Notes: generated by a model from the letters alone, not told the origin. Numbered from the stretch's first letter, positions 5,960-14,737 are shown. The stretch is DNA of 19,289 bases from JACNLN01 sp964626495 (GCA_964626495.1 CAZVFT010000048.1:1-19289); one strand, 5' to 3'. Translations and numbers: made by a program.

Positions 5960-8518
5960 ATGAAAGCAAGAGTGGGTATATTTCTTTTTCTTCTTACGGC
6001 AGTTATAGCTGGAGGGGAAAAAGCAGGAGCAAAATTTATTATCTTCGATTCAGCGGCATATGCTGGAGCTGAAGATAAGGAAGCTCTCTATTCCATTCAT
6101 CAGTATGGAACTCCTGTTATTGTGTCTGATAGTGTTGGTTTCTCTAATACAGCGGGATATTGGGGAGAAACTTCGTTTGAGTTGTTTCTCCCGGATAGTG
6201 AATTCGTGCTGGCTCTTGATTTTTGTCTGAGAGTTCCATCTCTGTTATCCGAAGATACTCTTGTCATAAATATTAATGGTGAACACACTTCCATCTTCAC
6301 TGGTTGGTGGCAACATCATAAAAATACCTATCTGTTTTTACTGTCTGGAGCAGATACATCCGTACCGATAAACATTATGCTTCCTTCTCAGAAGTGTGTT
6401 CTTACCCAGGTTTATATTGATAAAAAAGCAACTTTAGAATCATTTCCTTCTCTTGAAGAATTTTCAGCAGTGGATCAGTTCCGCTCGGTTCGGATACAAT
6501 GGCAATTTTCTAATCAAAAAAGTATTAAGTCAATTACCATCCAGCGAAGCGAGGACCTTTCGGCTCCTTTTCATCAAGTTGCTACAATTCCAGCGACATA
6601 TTCTGAATGGATTGACTGGAACGTTGAGTTTAGTGAACTCTATTTTTACCGTTTGACGTGGAACGATATCTATGGAAATGAATATCAATCAGAGACGGAT
6701 ACTCCTCCTTTTGGGTCACCCAAACCGATCCAAGATTTTGTTGAAGTTGTGAATGTCACGACGCTTGAAGGAATTTATCCGGAGGATATTTCTGACAGGT
6801 TCCAGATTCCTCAATTTGTATCCATTACCGATTCAATCTCAGGTATGATCGGTGAATTTCGGGAAACAGAAGAAGATGATGTTATCCTGGAATTCCAGGA
6901 GGAGGATAAAAGTATTATCTTTACCTCTATTGACAAACACACCGATCTATTCGAGCGACTTGTATTACATCCGCTCATTTCATCATCAAAATGTGACGTC
7001 GTGTGGGTAAAGGTCAATGAAAAAAATGTGGGATTGAGTCTTCGGGAGGTCGTTAGGGAAACTGCGGTTTTCTATGATACATCTCAATTATTACATTTGT
7101 TTAAGAGTCAACTTCACCAAATATCATTAGAAGAATATTACCCCAATCTGAGTCTCGATACCGAACAAGATCAACTTGCATTAAAAGATATCCCATTTTC
7201 ACGTCAGGTTGATCTGTACTACCATATGAAGGAAAAGATGACGGAAGATTTCTTGCAGAAACGTATAGAAACCTATAATGCGGTTATCAATCTGTTAAGG
7301 GATGGGTCCTGTCAATTTTTTGAGATGGATATTCAGCGTGATATCATAAAAGATTTAAGAAAAACACTATTTACCTGGGATGTTGAACTTCAGGATATTA
7401 TTTATCTGCTTGGCGATATTCTCACACTAAGGATAACTGAAGTTGTACCCCCAACCGTTGGAGACTCTGGCTGGGTGGAATTGATGGTTATGGGAGAGGG
7501 AACCATCCATACTTCTGATTATTGTTTGAAAGTGGGAGAGAGTGACTGTTTTTCTCTCCCGGATGCAGAAATGTTAGCTGGAGAAGTAATACTCTCACCA
7601 ATTCCGGAAATCATTCTTTTGGATTCTACGAATTACGGTACCCTGATTTATCTTTACAATCGAAATTCAGATATTCCCGTAGATTCTCTCTGGTTTCCTC
7701 CTCTTAATTTAGAGGGAAGTATAGGAAGACAACTAAACGATGAGCTTGTTTACCACCCTGAACCGACCCCGGGTCTATGTGAAATTTCTTCTTCTCAGAA
7801 GCAGATTATTATCAATGAGTTTTCACTGAGTTTAGAAGATACAGAGGATATTTTGTCTCAGGATGAAGGACAGATAAATCTGGAAGTGGAACTTTATCTT
7901 CACGATATTGAATCAGTCTCCATAACCGATTTGCGTCTGGTGATGGATTTTCATGAGGAAAGTTCCATTTGGGTTGACCAACTCGAATGGAGAGAACAAT
8001 TTTACACCCTCTCTCTTCCTATTGTATTTCCACCAATAGGAAATCATCTTCTTCAACTTCAACGACTGGATCCCAATGATGGCTGGGTGAATGACCAGAT
8101 TATTTGGTTAAATTCCAGTAGAGAAGCTCACTGGTCGCGGATACCAGATGGTGGGAAATGGCAAGTATCCGAAGAAAGGAGTTTTAGTGAATCTAACACA
8201 CTTTTAAAAAGACAGATGGAATCCTTACTGGTTCCAGAAGTTTTTATCCTCTATCAAAATCATCCCAATCCCTTTAACATGTCCACTACCATACACTTCG
8301 ATCTTCTGCAAGGTGGTACTGTCACATTGATTGTCGTGGATGCTGCAGGTAGGGAAGTTTCCACCCTGATCCAGGAGGAGGAAATGACACCTGGACACTA
8401 TCGTTTTCTCTGGGAAGGAGATCATATTGGTAGCGGCATTTATTTTTTCACACTGAGGGTTTTGTTGGACGATCTTAACTTCTTTGTAGATTCGAGAAAA
8501 ATGGTTTATCTAAAGTAG
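5960..8518 (+). CDS. Large type IX-secreted protein of unknown function (lamin-tail-like segment)
   Basis: 852 residues with a clear signal peptide (MKARVGIFLFLLTAVIAGG) and a C-terminal sorting domain (about 758-852: FILYQNHPNPFNMSTTIHFD ... GSGIYFFTLR ... DSRKMVYLK). The usual NYPNPFNP is NHPNPFNM here, a mild deviation. I do not recognise the N-terminal half; it is predicted secreted and beta-rich, with a fibronectin-like stretch at about 170-245 (VRIQWQFSNQKSIKSITIQR ... YFYRLTWND). A segment about 490-600 (LRITEVVPPTVGDSGWVELM ... PEPTPGLCE) resembles the lamin-tail domain of exported bacterial proteins, in which ITE(V/I) opens and WVEL follows. IIINEFSLSL at about 615 starts in a similar way. 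Intervening residues about 350-480 look alpha-helical. It is flanked by a terminator upstream and a separate promoter downstream, so it is probably monocistronic. Base composition is more AT-rich than the upstream surface genes. Function unknown. Confidence 0.85.
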   Translation: MKARVGIFLFLLTAVIAGGEKAGAKFIIFDSAAYAGAEDKEALYSIHQYGTPVIVSDSVGFSNTAGYWGETSFELFLPDSEFVLALDFCLRVPSLLSEDTLVININGEHTSIFTGWWQHHKNTYLFLLSGADTSVPINIMLPSQKCVLTQVYIDKKATLESFPSLEEFSAVDQFRSVRIQWQFSNQKSIKSITIQRSEDLSAPFHQVATIPATYSEWIDWNVEFSELYFYRLTWNDIYGNEYQSETDTPPFGSPKPIQDFVEVVNVTTLEGIYPEDISDRFQIPQFVSITDSISGMIGEFRETEEDDVILEFQEEDKSIIFTSIDKHTDLFERLVLHPLISSSKCDVVWVKVNEKNVGLSLREVVRETAVFYDTSQLLHLFKSQLHQISLEEYYPNLSLDTEQDQLALKDIPFSRQVDLYYHMKEKMTEDFLQKRIETYNAVINLLRDGSCQFFEMDIQRDIIKDLRKTLFTWDVELQDIIYLLGDILTLRITEVVPPTVGDSGWVELMVMGEGTIHTSDYCLKVGESDCFSLPDAEMLAGEVILSPIPEIILLDSTNYGTLIYLYNRNSDIPVDSLWFPPLNLEGSIGRQLNDELVYHPEPTPGLCEISSSQKQIIINEFSLSLEDTEDILSQDEGQINLEVELYLHDIESVSITDLRLVMDFHEESSIWVDQLEWREQFYTLSLPIVFPPIGNHLLQLQRLDPNDGWVNDQIIWLNSSREAHWSRIPDGGKWQVSEERSFSESNTLLKRQMESLLVPEVFILYQNHPNPFNMSTTIHFDLLQGGTVTLIVVDAAGREVSTLIQEEEMTPGHYRFLWEGDHIGSGIYFFTLRVLLDDLNFFVDSRKMVYLK

Positions 8519-8535
8519 AACTTTAAAGGTGAAAG

Positions 8536-8564
8536 TTGACAAATCCAACCACTTATTTTACTAT
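8536..8564 (+). promoter_or_regulatory. Candidate sigma-70-like promoter for the lipoprotein gene
   Basis: TTGACA (8536-8541), a 17-bp spacer, then TACTAT (8559-8564): a perfect -35 hexamer at ideal spacing with a 4/6 -10 box. It begins 18 nt after the preceding stop and would give a leader of about 110 nt. That leader contains a 9-bp AT-rich hairpin (TTTGAAAAA 8581-8589 with TTTTTCAAA 8598-8606). Confidence 0.4.
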
Positions 8565-8678
8565 TCCAATGGGGGTTTAGTTTGAAAAATCGGATTTTTT
8601 TTCAAAGAGTTATGGCAGCTGGTAGTGTTATTCAATTAAATTCAATTTCAGAAATATGGGAATTATTTTGACATTGCT

Positions 8679-9449
8679 ATGATATTACGATTTCCAAGAT
8701 CATCACTAATGAATGTTTTTCTGCACTTCGTCTTATTATTGACTGTCACTTTCATTTTTTCCGGATGTGCATCTCACCCCACCATATGTCATAAAACCCT
8801 CGAAAAAGGTGAAACTTATTACGGATATACACTTTCCTATGAGAATGTCTTCCCGGTGTTTTTCTATCGGTATGGAATTACAAATCTTAGTGATGTTGGA
8901 TTTCGATTAGGAGTTCCAGTCTATGGAAGTGGAATAGACTACTCCAGATTACTTTATGAGAAAGAAAACAGGCGGGATATTTTAAATCTGGGGTGGTCCT
9001 TGACACCCAATTCAAATTTTGATGTAACCTATTTTAAATTCAAAACGAGGGAAAAACCGAAAAACATTACTACATACTGGGGGTTACGAGGAATGTTTAT
9101 TCCGAAAGGGATTAATGGCAGTCAAAGTACGCGTGTTGGCATTTTACTGGGAGCATATATTAACAATAAATTTGGATATGAAATTGGGTATTATCACGAT
9201 TTAGCCAGCATGCCTATCACACAACTCTTCAATCCTAATTTTGATTCAGCCGATACCTCTCAGTGGTGGGGAAATCGATATATTGATTTTCCTCACATAT
9301 CTGATTTTGGTCTTCCTACCGAACACTCCCGGCTAGTAGGACTTTCTTTTCGCGTCACATTTCTGTTAGGAACGACAGGTGAAGGCAGAAAAAAATCTCT
9401 ACCAAAAAATGCAGAGCCATCTCCGGTAATAAATGAGATAGAAGAATAA
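8679..9449 (+). CDS. Outer-membrane lipoprotein of unknown function
   Basis: 256 residues with a lipoprotein signal ending in a lipobox (TFIFSGC, Cys at residue 29), so it is expected to be lipid-anchored after the Cys. The mature part has alternating aromatic and polar residues typical of beta-strands (YYGYTLSYENVFPVFFYRYG, SNFDVTYFKFKTREKP, YWGLRGMFIP, RVGILLGAYINNKFGYEIGY), ending in LVGLSFRVTFLLG. This suggests a small beta-barrel or beta-sandwich, as in lipoproteins of the outer-membrane-protein-like class; I cannot name a family. The ATG at 8679 adds RFPRSS before the hydrophobic core and gives a positively charged n-region. The ATG at 8709 is an alternative without charges. Neither has a strong Shine-Dalgarno sequence. 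It is preceded by its own candidate promoter and probably transcribed alone. Confidence 0.75.
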   Translation: MILRFPRSSLMNVFLHFVLLLTVTFIFSGCASHPTICHKTLEKGETYYGYTLSYENVFPVFFYRYGITNLSDVGFRLGVPVYGSGIDYSRLLYEKENRRDILNLGWSLTPNSNFDVTYFKFKTREKPKNITTYWGLRGMFIPKGINGSQSTRVGILLGAYINNKFGYEIGYYHDLASMPITQLFNPNFDSADTSQWWGNRYIDFPHISDFGLPTEHSRLVGLSFRVTFLLGTTGEGRKKSLPKNAEPSPVINEIEE

Positions 9450-9587
9450 ACCTTCCGTGGTGTAAGGATGAATACTCTGTAAGCTTGATTTACCCTCATT
9501 AACGATATAAATTTGCACCCACTATATAATTCCGAATCAAAGGTAAAATATGTACTTTTTTGAAGAAATAAAAATTATGGATGAACA

Positions 9588-10436
9588 ATGAAGATTGGGA
9601 ACTATGACCTGTACTCCATCGAAACCAGTCGCTTTGCCCTGGATGGTGGCGCTATGTTTGGTATTGTACCTAAAACTCTCTGGGAGAAGAAAATCTCTCC
9701 AGATGAAAAAAATAGGATTCCTATGTGTACACGGTCTCTGTTTCTCGTAAGTAAAGATAAAAGGATCCTGATTGATACCGGGAATGGGGATAAATGGGAT
9801 GATAAAAACCGCTCTATTTACAAAATTGATACAAATAGTGTGAATATTCAAAATGCGCTTAATCACCTTGGGTACACACCAGAGGATATAACCGACATTA
9901 TCAACACTCATCTTCATTTTGATCACTGCGGTGGCAACACCCGGTTTGATAATTCTGACAAAATTGTTCCTGCCTTTCCTAATGCCACCTATTGGATTCA
10001 GAAGACGAACTGGGAGCTGGCAACCCATCCCACCGAAAAGGACAGAGCCAGTTATCTTGCTAACAATTGGGAAGTTTTAATGGAAAATGGGATGATTGAA
10101 TTTGTTGATGGACCTGGTGAAATTTTACCCGGGATAACGGTAATCACATCGAACGGTCATACAACAGGTCAACAACACCCGATAATCTCTGATGGAATCA
10201 CTACTATATTTTATTGTGGAGATATCATCCCGACTTCTGCTCACATTCCTGTTCCATGGGTGATGGGTTACGATATTTTCCCCGTAACCACAATGGAGGA
10301 GAAAAAAAAGTTGTTGCCACGGATGGTCGATGAAAATTGGATTCTCTTTTTTGAGCACGATGTAGATTGTGAAGCTGTTATCCTGGGCAGGGATGGGAAA
10401 AAAGTCACCATAAAAGAAAAGTTCAAGTTGGAGTGA
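9588..10436 (+). CDS. MBL-fold metallo-hydrolase
   Basis: 282 residues matching the metallo-beta-lactamase superfamily. The metal-binding motif THLHFDHCGG supplies H108, H110, D112 and H113; further ligands are H191 (SNGHTTGQ), D212 (FYCGDIIP) and probably H257 (FFEHD). The N-terminal strand with LIDTGNGDKW is also typical. The closest general class is the lactonase/AttM-like hydrolase group (HxHxDH, then GHTxGQ), whose members open lactones or hydrolyse related esters, but the substrate cannot be deduced. No signal peptide is seen, so it is cytoplasmic. It starts 138 nt after the lipoprotein gene and only 4 nt separate its stop from the next ATG, so it is probably co-transcribed with the receiver-like gene. 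Confidence 0.88.
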   Translation: MKIGNYDLYSIETSRFALDGGAMFGIVPKTLWEKKISPDEKNRIPMCTRSLFLVSKDKRILIDTGNGDKWDDKNRSIYKIDTNSVNIQNALNHLGYTPEDITDIINTHLHFDHCGGNTRFDNSDKIVPAFPNATYWIQKTNWELATHPTEKDRASYLANNWEVLMENGMIEFVDGPGEILPGITVITSNGHTTGQQHPIISDGITTIFYCGDIIPTSAHIPVPWVMGYDIFPVTTMEEKKKLLPRMVDENWILFFEHDVDCEAVILGRDGKKVTIKEKFKLE

Positions 10437-10440
10437 GGTA

Positions 10441-10809
10441 ATGGCAGAAATCGTTGTTTATGCGAAAGATTTTAAGCTTGGAACGAAAATTGCTGAGACA
10501 GCAGCTCAATTTGAGAAAGAGATTGTTTTCCCTGAGCATAAGGAGATTTCAGAAGAAATTAATGTTGAGACAATAATTGTAATTGTCGATCTTGATGATG
10601 ATCATCAACAATCCTTGTTACTTGTGAAGAATATACGACATTCTTTTCCAGCTATTCCGATTGTGGGAATACTTACCCGAGTTCAGAAAAGCATCCATGA
10701 CAGGGCAAGAGAATCAGGATGTACTTTGGTACTGCCAAGATTCACATTTATAAAGAATCTTACCATACTCATTGAAAAGGGGCTTAGTGAAAAAAGTATT
10801 AAAAAGTAG
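10441..10809 (+). CDS. Small degenerate receiver-like (CheY-fold) protein
   Basis: 122 residues with the alternating strand-helix pattern of a response-regulator receiver: AEIVVYAKD, TIIVIVDLDD (with D50 in the phospho-acceptor position), IPIVGILTRV, and a closing helix. The acidic pair normally following strand 1 is absent (YAKDFK only) and the conserved Lys after strand 5 is not evident (LVLPRFTF), so phosphorylation is doubtful. It may act as a pseudo-receiver or simply share the fold. It lies 4 nt after the MBL hydrolase gene and 54 nt before nth. No output domain is attached. The family call is an inference from pattern only. Confidence 0.6.
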   Translation: MAEIVVYAKDFKLGTKIAETAAQFEKEIVFPEHKEISEEINVETIIVIVDLDDDHQQSLLLVKNIRHSFPAIPIVGILTRVQKSIHDRARESGCTLVLPRFTFIKNLTILIEKGLSEKSIKK

Positions 10810-10863
10810 CAATGGAAAAGTAGTGCCGATCTATTTGAGTCTGAAGTAGTGTTTCTGTGAAAA

Positions 10864-11514
10864 ATGGTCGAGTTCAAAGAAGAGAAACAGAAGCGAATGA
10901 GGGAAATTGTTCGGCGGTTGCGCATGGAATATCCGCAGGCACAGTGTACTCTAATTCGTAGAAATCCTCACGAACTTCTTGTAGCTACTATTCTATCTGC
11001 TCAATGTACCGATGAAAGGGTCAATAAAGTAACTCAACGTTTATTCAGAAAATATCCTTCTGTAGAATCGTTTGCCTATGCAGATGTGGAAGAATTATCC
11101 AGAGACATCCATTCCTGCGGGTATCACAATCAAAAAGCTCAATCTATAAAAGGAAGCAGCTTGATGATTCTTGAAGATTATGAAGGTGATGTTCCCAATA
11201 CTATGAAGGATCTGTTAAGTCTTCCTGGCGTTGGTCGGAAAACAGCTAATTGCATTCTTGGAACAGCTTTCAATATCCCAGCTGTTGTTATTGATACACA
11301 TATGATACGAATTATGGGATTGATGGGATTTGTGAATTCGAAGAATCCGGAAAAAATTGAACAGGATATTATGGAAATTACCCCAAAAGAAGATTGGATT
11401 GACCTTACTCACCTTATTATCGAACACGGACGGAACATTTGTATTGCAAAGAGACCTAAATGTATGGAATGTATTTTAAGTGACCTTTGTCCTTCCCAAC
11501 CAACGAAGGGATAA
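10864..11514 (+). CDS. nth: Endonuclease III (DNA glycosylase/AP lyase)
   Basis: 216 residues, the usual length. Base-excision repair enzyme that removes oxidised pyrimidines and cleaves the abasic site. The helix-hairpin-helix LPGVGRKTAN contains the catalytic Lys (K126), and the catalytic Asp is D144 in VIDTH. The C-terminal 4Fe-4S loop has the exact spacing C193-X6-C200-X2-C203-X5-C209. SAQCTDERVN near residue 45 is the family's DNA-contact segment. The start ATG at 10864 follows an in-frame context with little Shine-Dalgarno sequence. The AP endonuclease nfo lies about 0.9 kb downstream across folE, so two consecutive steps of the same repair pathway are encoded close together. Confidence 0.95.
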   Translation: MVEFKEEKQKRMREIVRRLRMEYPQAQCTLIRRNPHELLVATILSAQCTDERVNKVTQRLFRKYPSVESFAYADVEELSRDIHSCGYHNQKAQSIKGSSLMILEDYEGDVPNTMKDLLSLPGVGRKTANCILGTAFNIPAVVIDTHMIRIMGLMGFVNSKNPEKIEQDIMEITPKEDWIDLTHLIIEHGRNICIAKRPKCMECILSDLCPSQPTKG

Positions 11515-11571
11515 TAATATTTCAGTAAAGAATCATTATACGATCAAAACAATAAAGTTCTTAACCAATCC

Positions 11572-11745
11572 GTCGGGAGCCGGACAGGTCAGTAAAAAGT
11601 CTAACACATATGACAGTTTTTTGGGAAATTAAGGCTATTGAACCTTATCTCTCTGTCGAGAATCGGACACGTCTGTTTCCCCTCCTTAGCAAGTCCCAAG
11701 ATCCCGCCTTGGTGGGGGAGGGGTGTAACCTGTCAGGCTCCCGAC
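11572..11745. repeat. MITE-like nested inverted-repeat element between nth and folE
   Basis: An outer 18-bp inverted repeat with one mismatch, GTCGGGAGCCGGACAGGT (11572-11589) and ACCTGTCAGGCTCCCGAC (11728-11745), encloses a second pair CCCCTCC (11679-11685) / GGAGGGG (11717-11723) and a third CCAAG (11696-11700) / CTTGG (11708-11712). The 174-bp unit is strongly self-complementary toward its right half. It lies in the 317-nt space between nth and folE, which otherwise shows only AT-rich DNA. It could be a non-autonomous mobile element, or a structured RNA or terminator; the terminal-inverted-repeat layout favours the former. Confidence 0.6.
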
Positions 11746-11831
11746 TGAGGGGTGGTCTAAACTTTCTAATAATGTGTGATGAACCAAAAAAATGATGATA
11801 TTTTTTCAACACTATTTTAACGGGAGCCTTT

Positions 11832-12407
11832 ATGAACTCAGCAAATAGGACAAAGATAGAAAAATTAACATTTGAGCTTTTGAATGAAATTGGTGAAGAT
11901 CCATCACGGGAAGGATTGGCCAGGACTCCAGAGAGGGTAGCACGAGCGTGGGAGTATTTCAGTCAAGGTTATAGAATGACACCAGAGGAAGCAGTGGGAG
12001 ATGCCATTTTCCACGAATCTTGTGATGATATCATCACCGTGAAAGATATTGATTTTTTTTCGATGTGTGAGCACCATCTGCTTCCATTTTACGGTGTTGT
12101 ACATGTTGGATACATACCAAATGGGCGAATTATCGGTCTTTCCAAAATTCCCCGGATCATAGAGCTTTTTGCCAGACGACTGCAGGTTCAGGAACGAATG
12201 ACCAGACAGATTACCTCCGCTATAGAGACGATTTTAGACCCAAAGGGAGTAGCCGTGATTGTAGAAGCTTCTCATTTATGCATGCAGATGCGGGGAGTGG
12301 AGAAAAAAGCATCATTTATGACAACTTCCGCTGTGAGGGGAGTGTTCAGGGAAGATCGGAAAACGCGTGAGGAATTTTTATCAATTATTGCGATGAGAAA
12401 GAGCTGA
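11832..12407 (+). CDS. folE: GTP cyclohydrolase I
   Basis: 191 residues, normal for the bacterial type IA enzyme. It converts GTP to 7,8-dihydroneopterin triphosphate, the first step of tetrahydrofolate (and tetrahydropterin or queuosine precursor) synthesis. The zinc ligands are present: C79 and H82 in MCEHHLLPF, and C150 in ASHLCMQMRGV. Family motifs GLARTPERVARAW, FYGVVHVGYIP, GLSKIPRI and RLQVQERMT are all intact. A GGGA at 11822-11825 lies 6 nt before the ATG. Its TGA overlaps the nfo ATG by one base, so nfo is translationally coupled to it. Confidence 0.97.
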   Translation: MNSANRTKIEKLTFELLNEIGEDPSREGLARTPERVARAWEYFSQGYRMTPEEAVGDAIFHESCDDIITVKDIDFFSMCEHHLLPFYGVVHVGYIPNGRIIGLSKIPRIIELFARRLQVQERMTRQITSAIETILDPKGVAVIVEASHLCMQMRGVEKKASFMTTSAVRGVFREDRKTREEFLSIIAMRKS

Positions 12408-13267
12408 TGGGACTTTTAGGTGCACACGTAAGTGCAGCAGGCGGTGTGCAAAACGCACCTGCTCGTGGGACAGCCATTAAGGCAGATGCCATTCAAATCT
12501 TTACTGCCAATCAAAACCAGTGGTTTCCTAAACAGCCCACTAAAGAAAATGCGATTGCATTTCGGGAAAATATGGAGAAGGAGCGTCCTGAGATTTCCGT
12601 GTCTCACGACTCTTATCTTATCAACTTGGGTTCACCTGATCCAAAAAAATTGAATTTATCTCGAAAGGCATTTGTTGATGAGATTAATCGGTGTGACGCC
12701 TGTGGGATTCCCTATCTGATTTTTCATCCCGGTTCTCATATGAAGACAGGGGAAGAAGAATGTTTGAAAAGAATCGCGGGTAGTATTGATTTTTGTCTTG
12801 AAAAACGTCCCAATTCCTGTGTAAATCTACTATTAGAAAATACAGCAGGTCAGGGAACGAATGTGGGGTACAGATTCGAACATCTCATTGACATCATCAA
12901 TGGTGTGGATTGTCCGGAACGTATGGGAGTCTGTTTTGATACTCAACACGGATTTGCAGCGGGGTATGATATTCGGGATGAGAAAAAGTGGAACGATACT
13001 TTTCATCAATTTGATAAAATCGTAGGTCTTGGATATCTAAAAGCGATTCACATTAACGATTCCAAACGGAATCTCGGAGATCGAGTGGACAGACATGAGA
13101 AAATCGGTAAGGGGCTATTATCCATGGAAACTTTCTGGTGTCTTGTTAATGATAGGAGATTTGAAAATATTCCGATGATTCTTGAGACACCTGTAAAGGA
13201 CGAGTCTGAATATTATGATGAACTTGTACTTTTGCGAAGTTTAATAGGGGCAAAAAAACCAGGATGA
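12407..13267 (+). CDS. nfo: Endonuclease IV (AP endonuclease)
   Basis: 286 residues, about the length of E. coli Nfo. It cuts the backbone 5' to abasic sites during base-excision repair. All nine zinc ligands are visible: H67, H107, E144, D178, H181, H215, D228, H230 and E260, in the motifs VSHDSY, FHPGSH, LLENTAGQG, CFDTQHGFAAGYD, IHINDSK, DRVDRHEKIG and ILETP. The common DTCH is DTQH here, which leaves both metal ligands intact. The ATG overlaps the last base of folE and the TGA overlaps the next ATG (ATGA), so this gene sits in a tightly packed operon between folE and lpdA. Confidence 0.96.
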   Translation: MGLLGAHVSAAGGVQNAPARGTAIKADAIQIFTANQNQWFPKQPTKENAIAFRENMEKERPEISVSHDSYLINLGSPDPKKLNLSRKAFVDEINRCDACGIPYLIFHPGSHMKTGEEECLKRIAGSIDFCLEKRPNSCVNLLLENTAGQGTNVGYRFEHLIDIINGVDCPERMGVCFDTQHGFAAGYDIRDEKKWNDTFHQFDKIVGLGYLKAIHINDSKRNLGDRVDRHEKIGKGLLSMETFWCLVNDRRFENIPMILETPVKDESEYYDELVLLRSLIGAKKPG

Positions 13268-14673
13268 ATAAAATGAGTAATAAAAATACATTTGATGTTA
13301 TTATCATCGGCGGTGGTCCCGGTGGTTATGTAGCGGCGATCAGGATGGCTCAGTTAGGGAAGAAAGTAGCTGTAGTTGAAAAGAATGCGTTGGGAGGTAT
13401 CTGCTTGAATTGGGGTTGTATTCCCACTAAAGCCCTTCTGCGAAGTGCTGAAATACTTCATTTTGTGAAAAATGCTGGTCAATTTGGCATTCAAATTCCC
13501 GATCATTCTGTCGATTTCAAAGCGGTGATAAAACGTAGCAGAAGTATTGCAAGAAGGTTTTCAAAAGGAATCGAATATCTACTGAAAAAGAATAACGTCA
13601 CTCATATCCACGGGAGGGGTGTTTTAAAATCCTCTGTTGAGATAGAAGTAACGGGAAATGATGGTGATGTTACAATGTATTCTACGAAAAATGTGATTAT
13701 TGCTACAGGTGCCAGGAATAAAAATATTCCCAATTTTACCCCTGATGGTGATAGAATTATTTCATTCCGAGAGGCTATGGTATTGGAGGAAATACCGACG
13801 TCAATGATCATTGTAGGAGCCGGAGCCATTGGTGTGGAGTTTGCATCTCTTTATCGTGAATTTGGTACTGAAATTTATCTTGTTGAGATGTTGCCGGCTA
13901 TCCTTCCTGTTGAAGATGAAGAAATTTCAACCTTACTGGAAAATTCATTTAAAAAGCGAGGAATTAGAGTTCACACCTCCACTACGGTAAACATGATTGA
14001 ATCGGCAGAAGATAGAGTAGATATCCATTTGATATCTGGAGATAAAACAGAAGTACTGAGTGGTGATACAGTTCTAATGGCTGTTGGATTTCAGGGAAAC
14101 GTTGAGAATATTGGGTTGGAAGATGTAGGAATAGAGATGCAGGGTAGCTGGATCAAGACGAACCAATTTTCTGAAACATCTGTGAAAGGTATTTATTCCA
14201 TTGGTGATGTGATTGGACCTCCGTGGCTGGCTCATGTTGCATCGGCGGAAGGGAAAGTGGCAGCGGAACATATCAGCGGAAAGAAACCCCAACCTATTGA
14301 TTACAATAACGTTCCCAGCTGTACCTATTGCCGTCCCCAGGTTGCTTCTGTTGGATTAACGGAAAAGCAGTCGTTGGAGAAGGGGTTTGATATTAAGGTT
14401 GGGCGATTTCCATTCAGGGCGGATGGTAAAGCAGTATCCATGGGTGATTCGGAGGGATTCGTGAAGATTATTTTTGACGCCCGACGACGAACGATTCTGG
14501 GTTGTCATATCATCGGGCCGGAAGCTACAGAACTTATTATGGAAGTAGTGACGGCGAGATCATCAGAAACAACAGTTGATGAATTTCTCCGTATCATTCA
14601 TGCACACCCAACCCTATCAGAAGCTATATTCGAAGCTGCGGAAGACGCATTCGGGAAAGCGATTCATTTGTAG
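13264..14673 (+). CDS. lpdA: Dihydrolipoyl dehydrogenase (E3)
   Basis: 469 residues. A FAD-dependent flavoenzyme that reoxidises the dihydrolipoyl groups of 2-oxoacid dehydrogenase and glycine-cleavage complexes with NAD+. The N-terminal dinucleotide fold DVIIIGGGPGGYVAAIRMAQ is followed by the redox disulfide C47-X4-C52 in GGICLNWGCIPTKALL. The NAD domain starts at SMIIVGAGAIGVEFASLY, the FAD contact YSIGDV is present, and the catalytic His-Glu dyad is H448 and E453 in HAHPTLSEA. The ATG at 13264 overlaps the nfo stop by 4 nt; a second ATG at 13273 would remove three residues and is equally possible. lipB and lipA follow at some distance, a cluster consistent with lipoyl-cofactor function. 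Confidence 0.96.
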   Translation: MNKMSNKNTFDVIIIGGGPGGYVAAIRMAQLGKKVAVVEKNALGGICLNWGCIPTKALLRSAEILHFVKNAGQFGIQIPDHSVDFKAVIKRSRSIARRFSKGIEYLLKKNNVTHIHGRGVLKSSVEIEVTGNDGDVTMYSTKNVIIATGARNKNIPNFTPDGDRIISFREAMVLEEIPTSMIIVGAGAIGVEFASLYREFGTEIYLVEMLPAILPVEDEEISTLLENSFKKRGIRVHTSTTVNMIESAEDRVDIHLISGDKTEVLSGDTVLMAVGFQGNVENIGLEDVGIEMQGSWIKTNQFSETSVKGIYSIGDVIGPPWLAHVASAEGKVAAEHISGKKPQPIDYNNVPSCTYCRPQVASVGLTEKQSLEKGFDIKVGRFPFRADGKAVSMGDSEGFVKIIFDARRRTILGCHIIGPEATELIMEVVTARSSETTVDEFLRIIHAHPTLSEAIFEAAEDAFGKAIHL

Positions 14674-14714
14674 CTGGAAATAATGAACCGCGAATTTTTA
14701 GTGGGATAGAGAAT

Positions 14715-14737
14715 CCTTCGACTACGCTCAGGACAGG
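14715..14737. repeat. Short REP-like dispersed repeat remnant
   Basis: The stretch CCTTCGACTACGCTCAGGAC then AGG, between lpdA and lipB, resembles a short element found repeatedly between genes in many environmental bacterial genomes (established only as general recollection). It contains the near-palindrome CTTCGACTACGCTCAG. Only one copy is seen in this window. Confidence 0.35.

Noticed and set aside
9485..9511. TTGATT and TATAAA as a promoter for the MBL hydrolase gene
   Set aside because: Only 15 bp separate the boxes and both are imperfect; not better than chance in AT-rich DNA.
9537..10028. 163-residue ORF on the minus strand
   Set aside because: It lies opposite the MBL-fold hydrolase, whose catalytic motifs are intact; the minus-strand translation has no recognisable domain.
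11610..11795. 61-residue ORF on the plus strand between nth and folE
   Set aside because: It lies mostly inside the inverted-repeat element; its translation is a by-product of the repeat and has no protein-like pattern.
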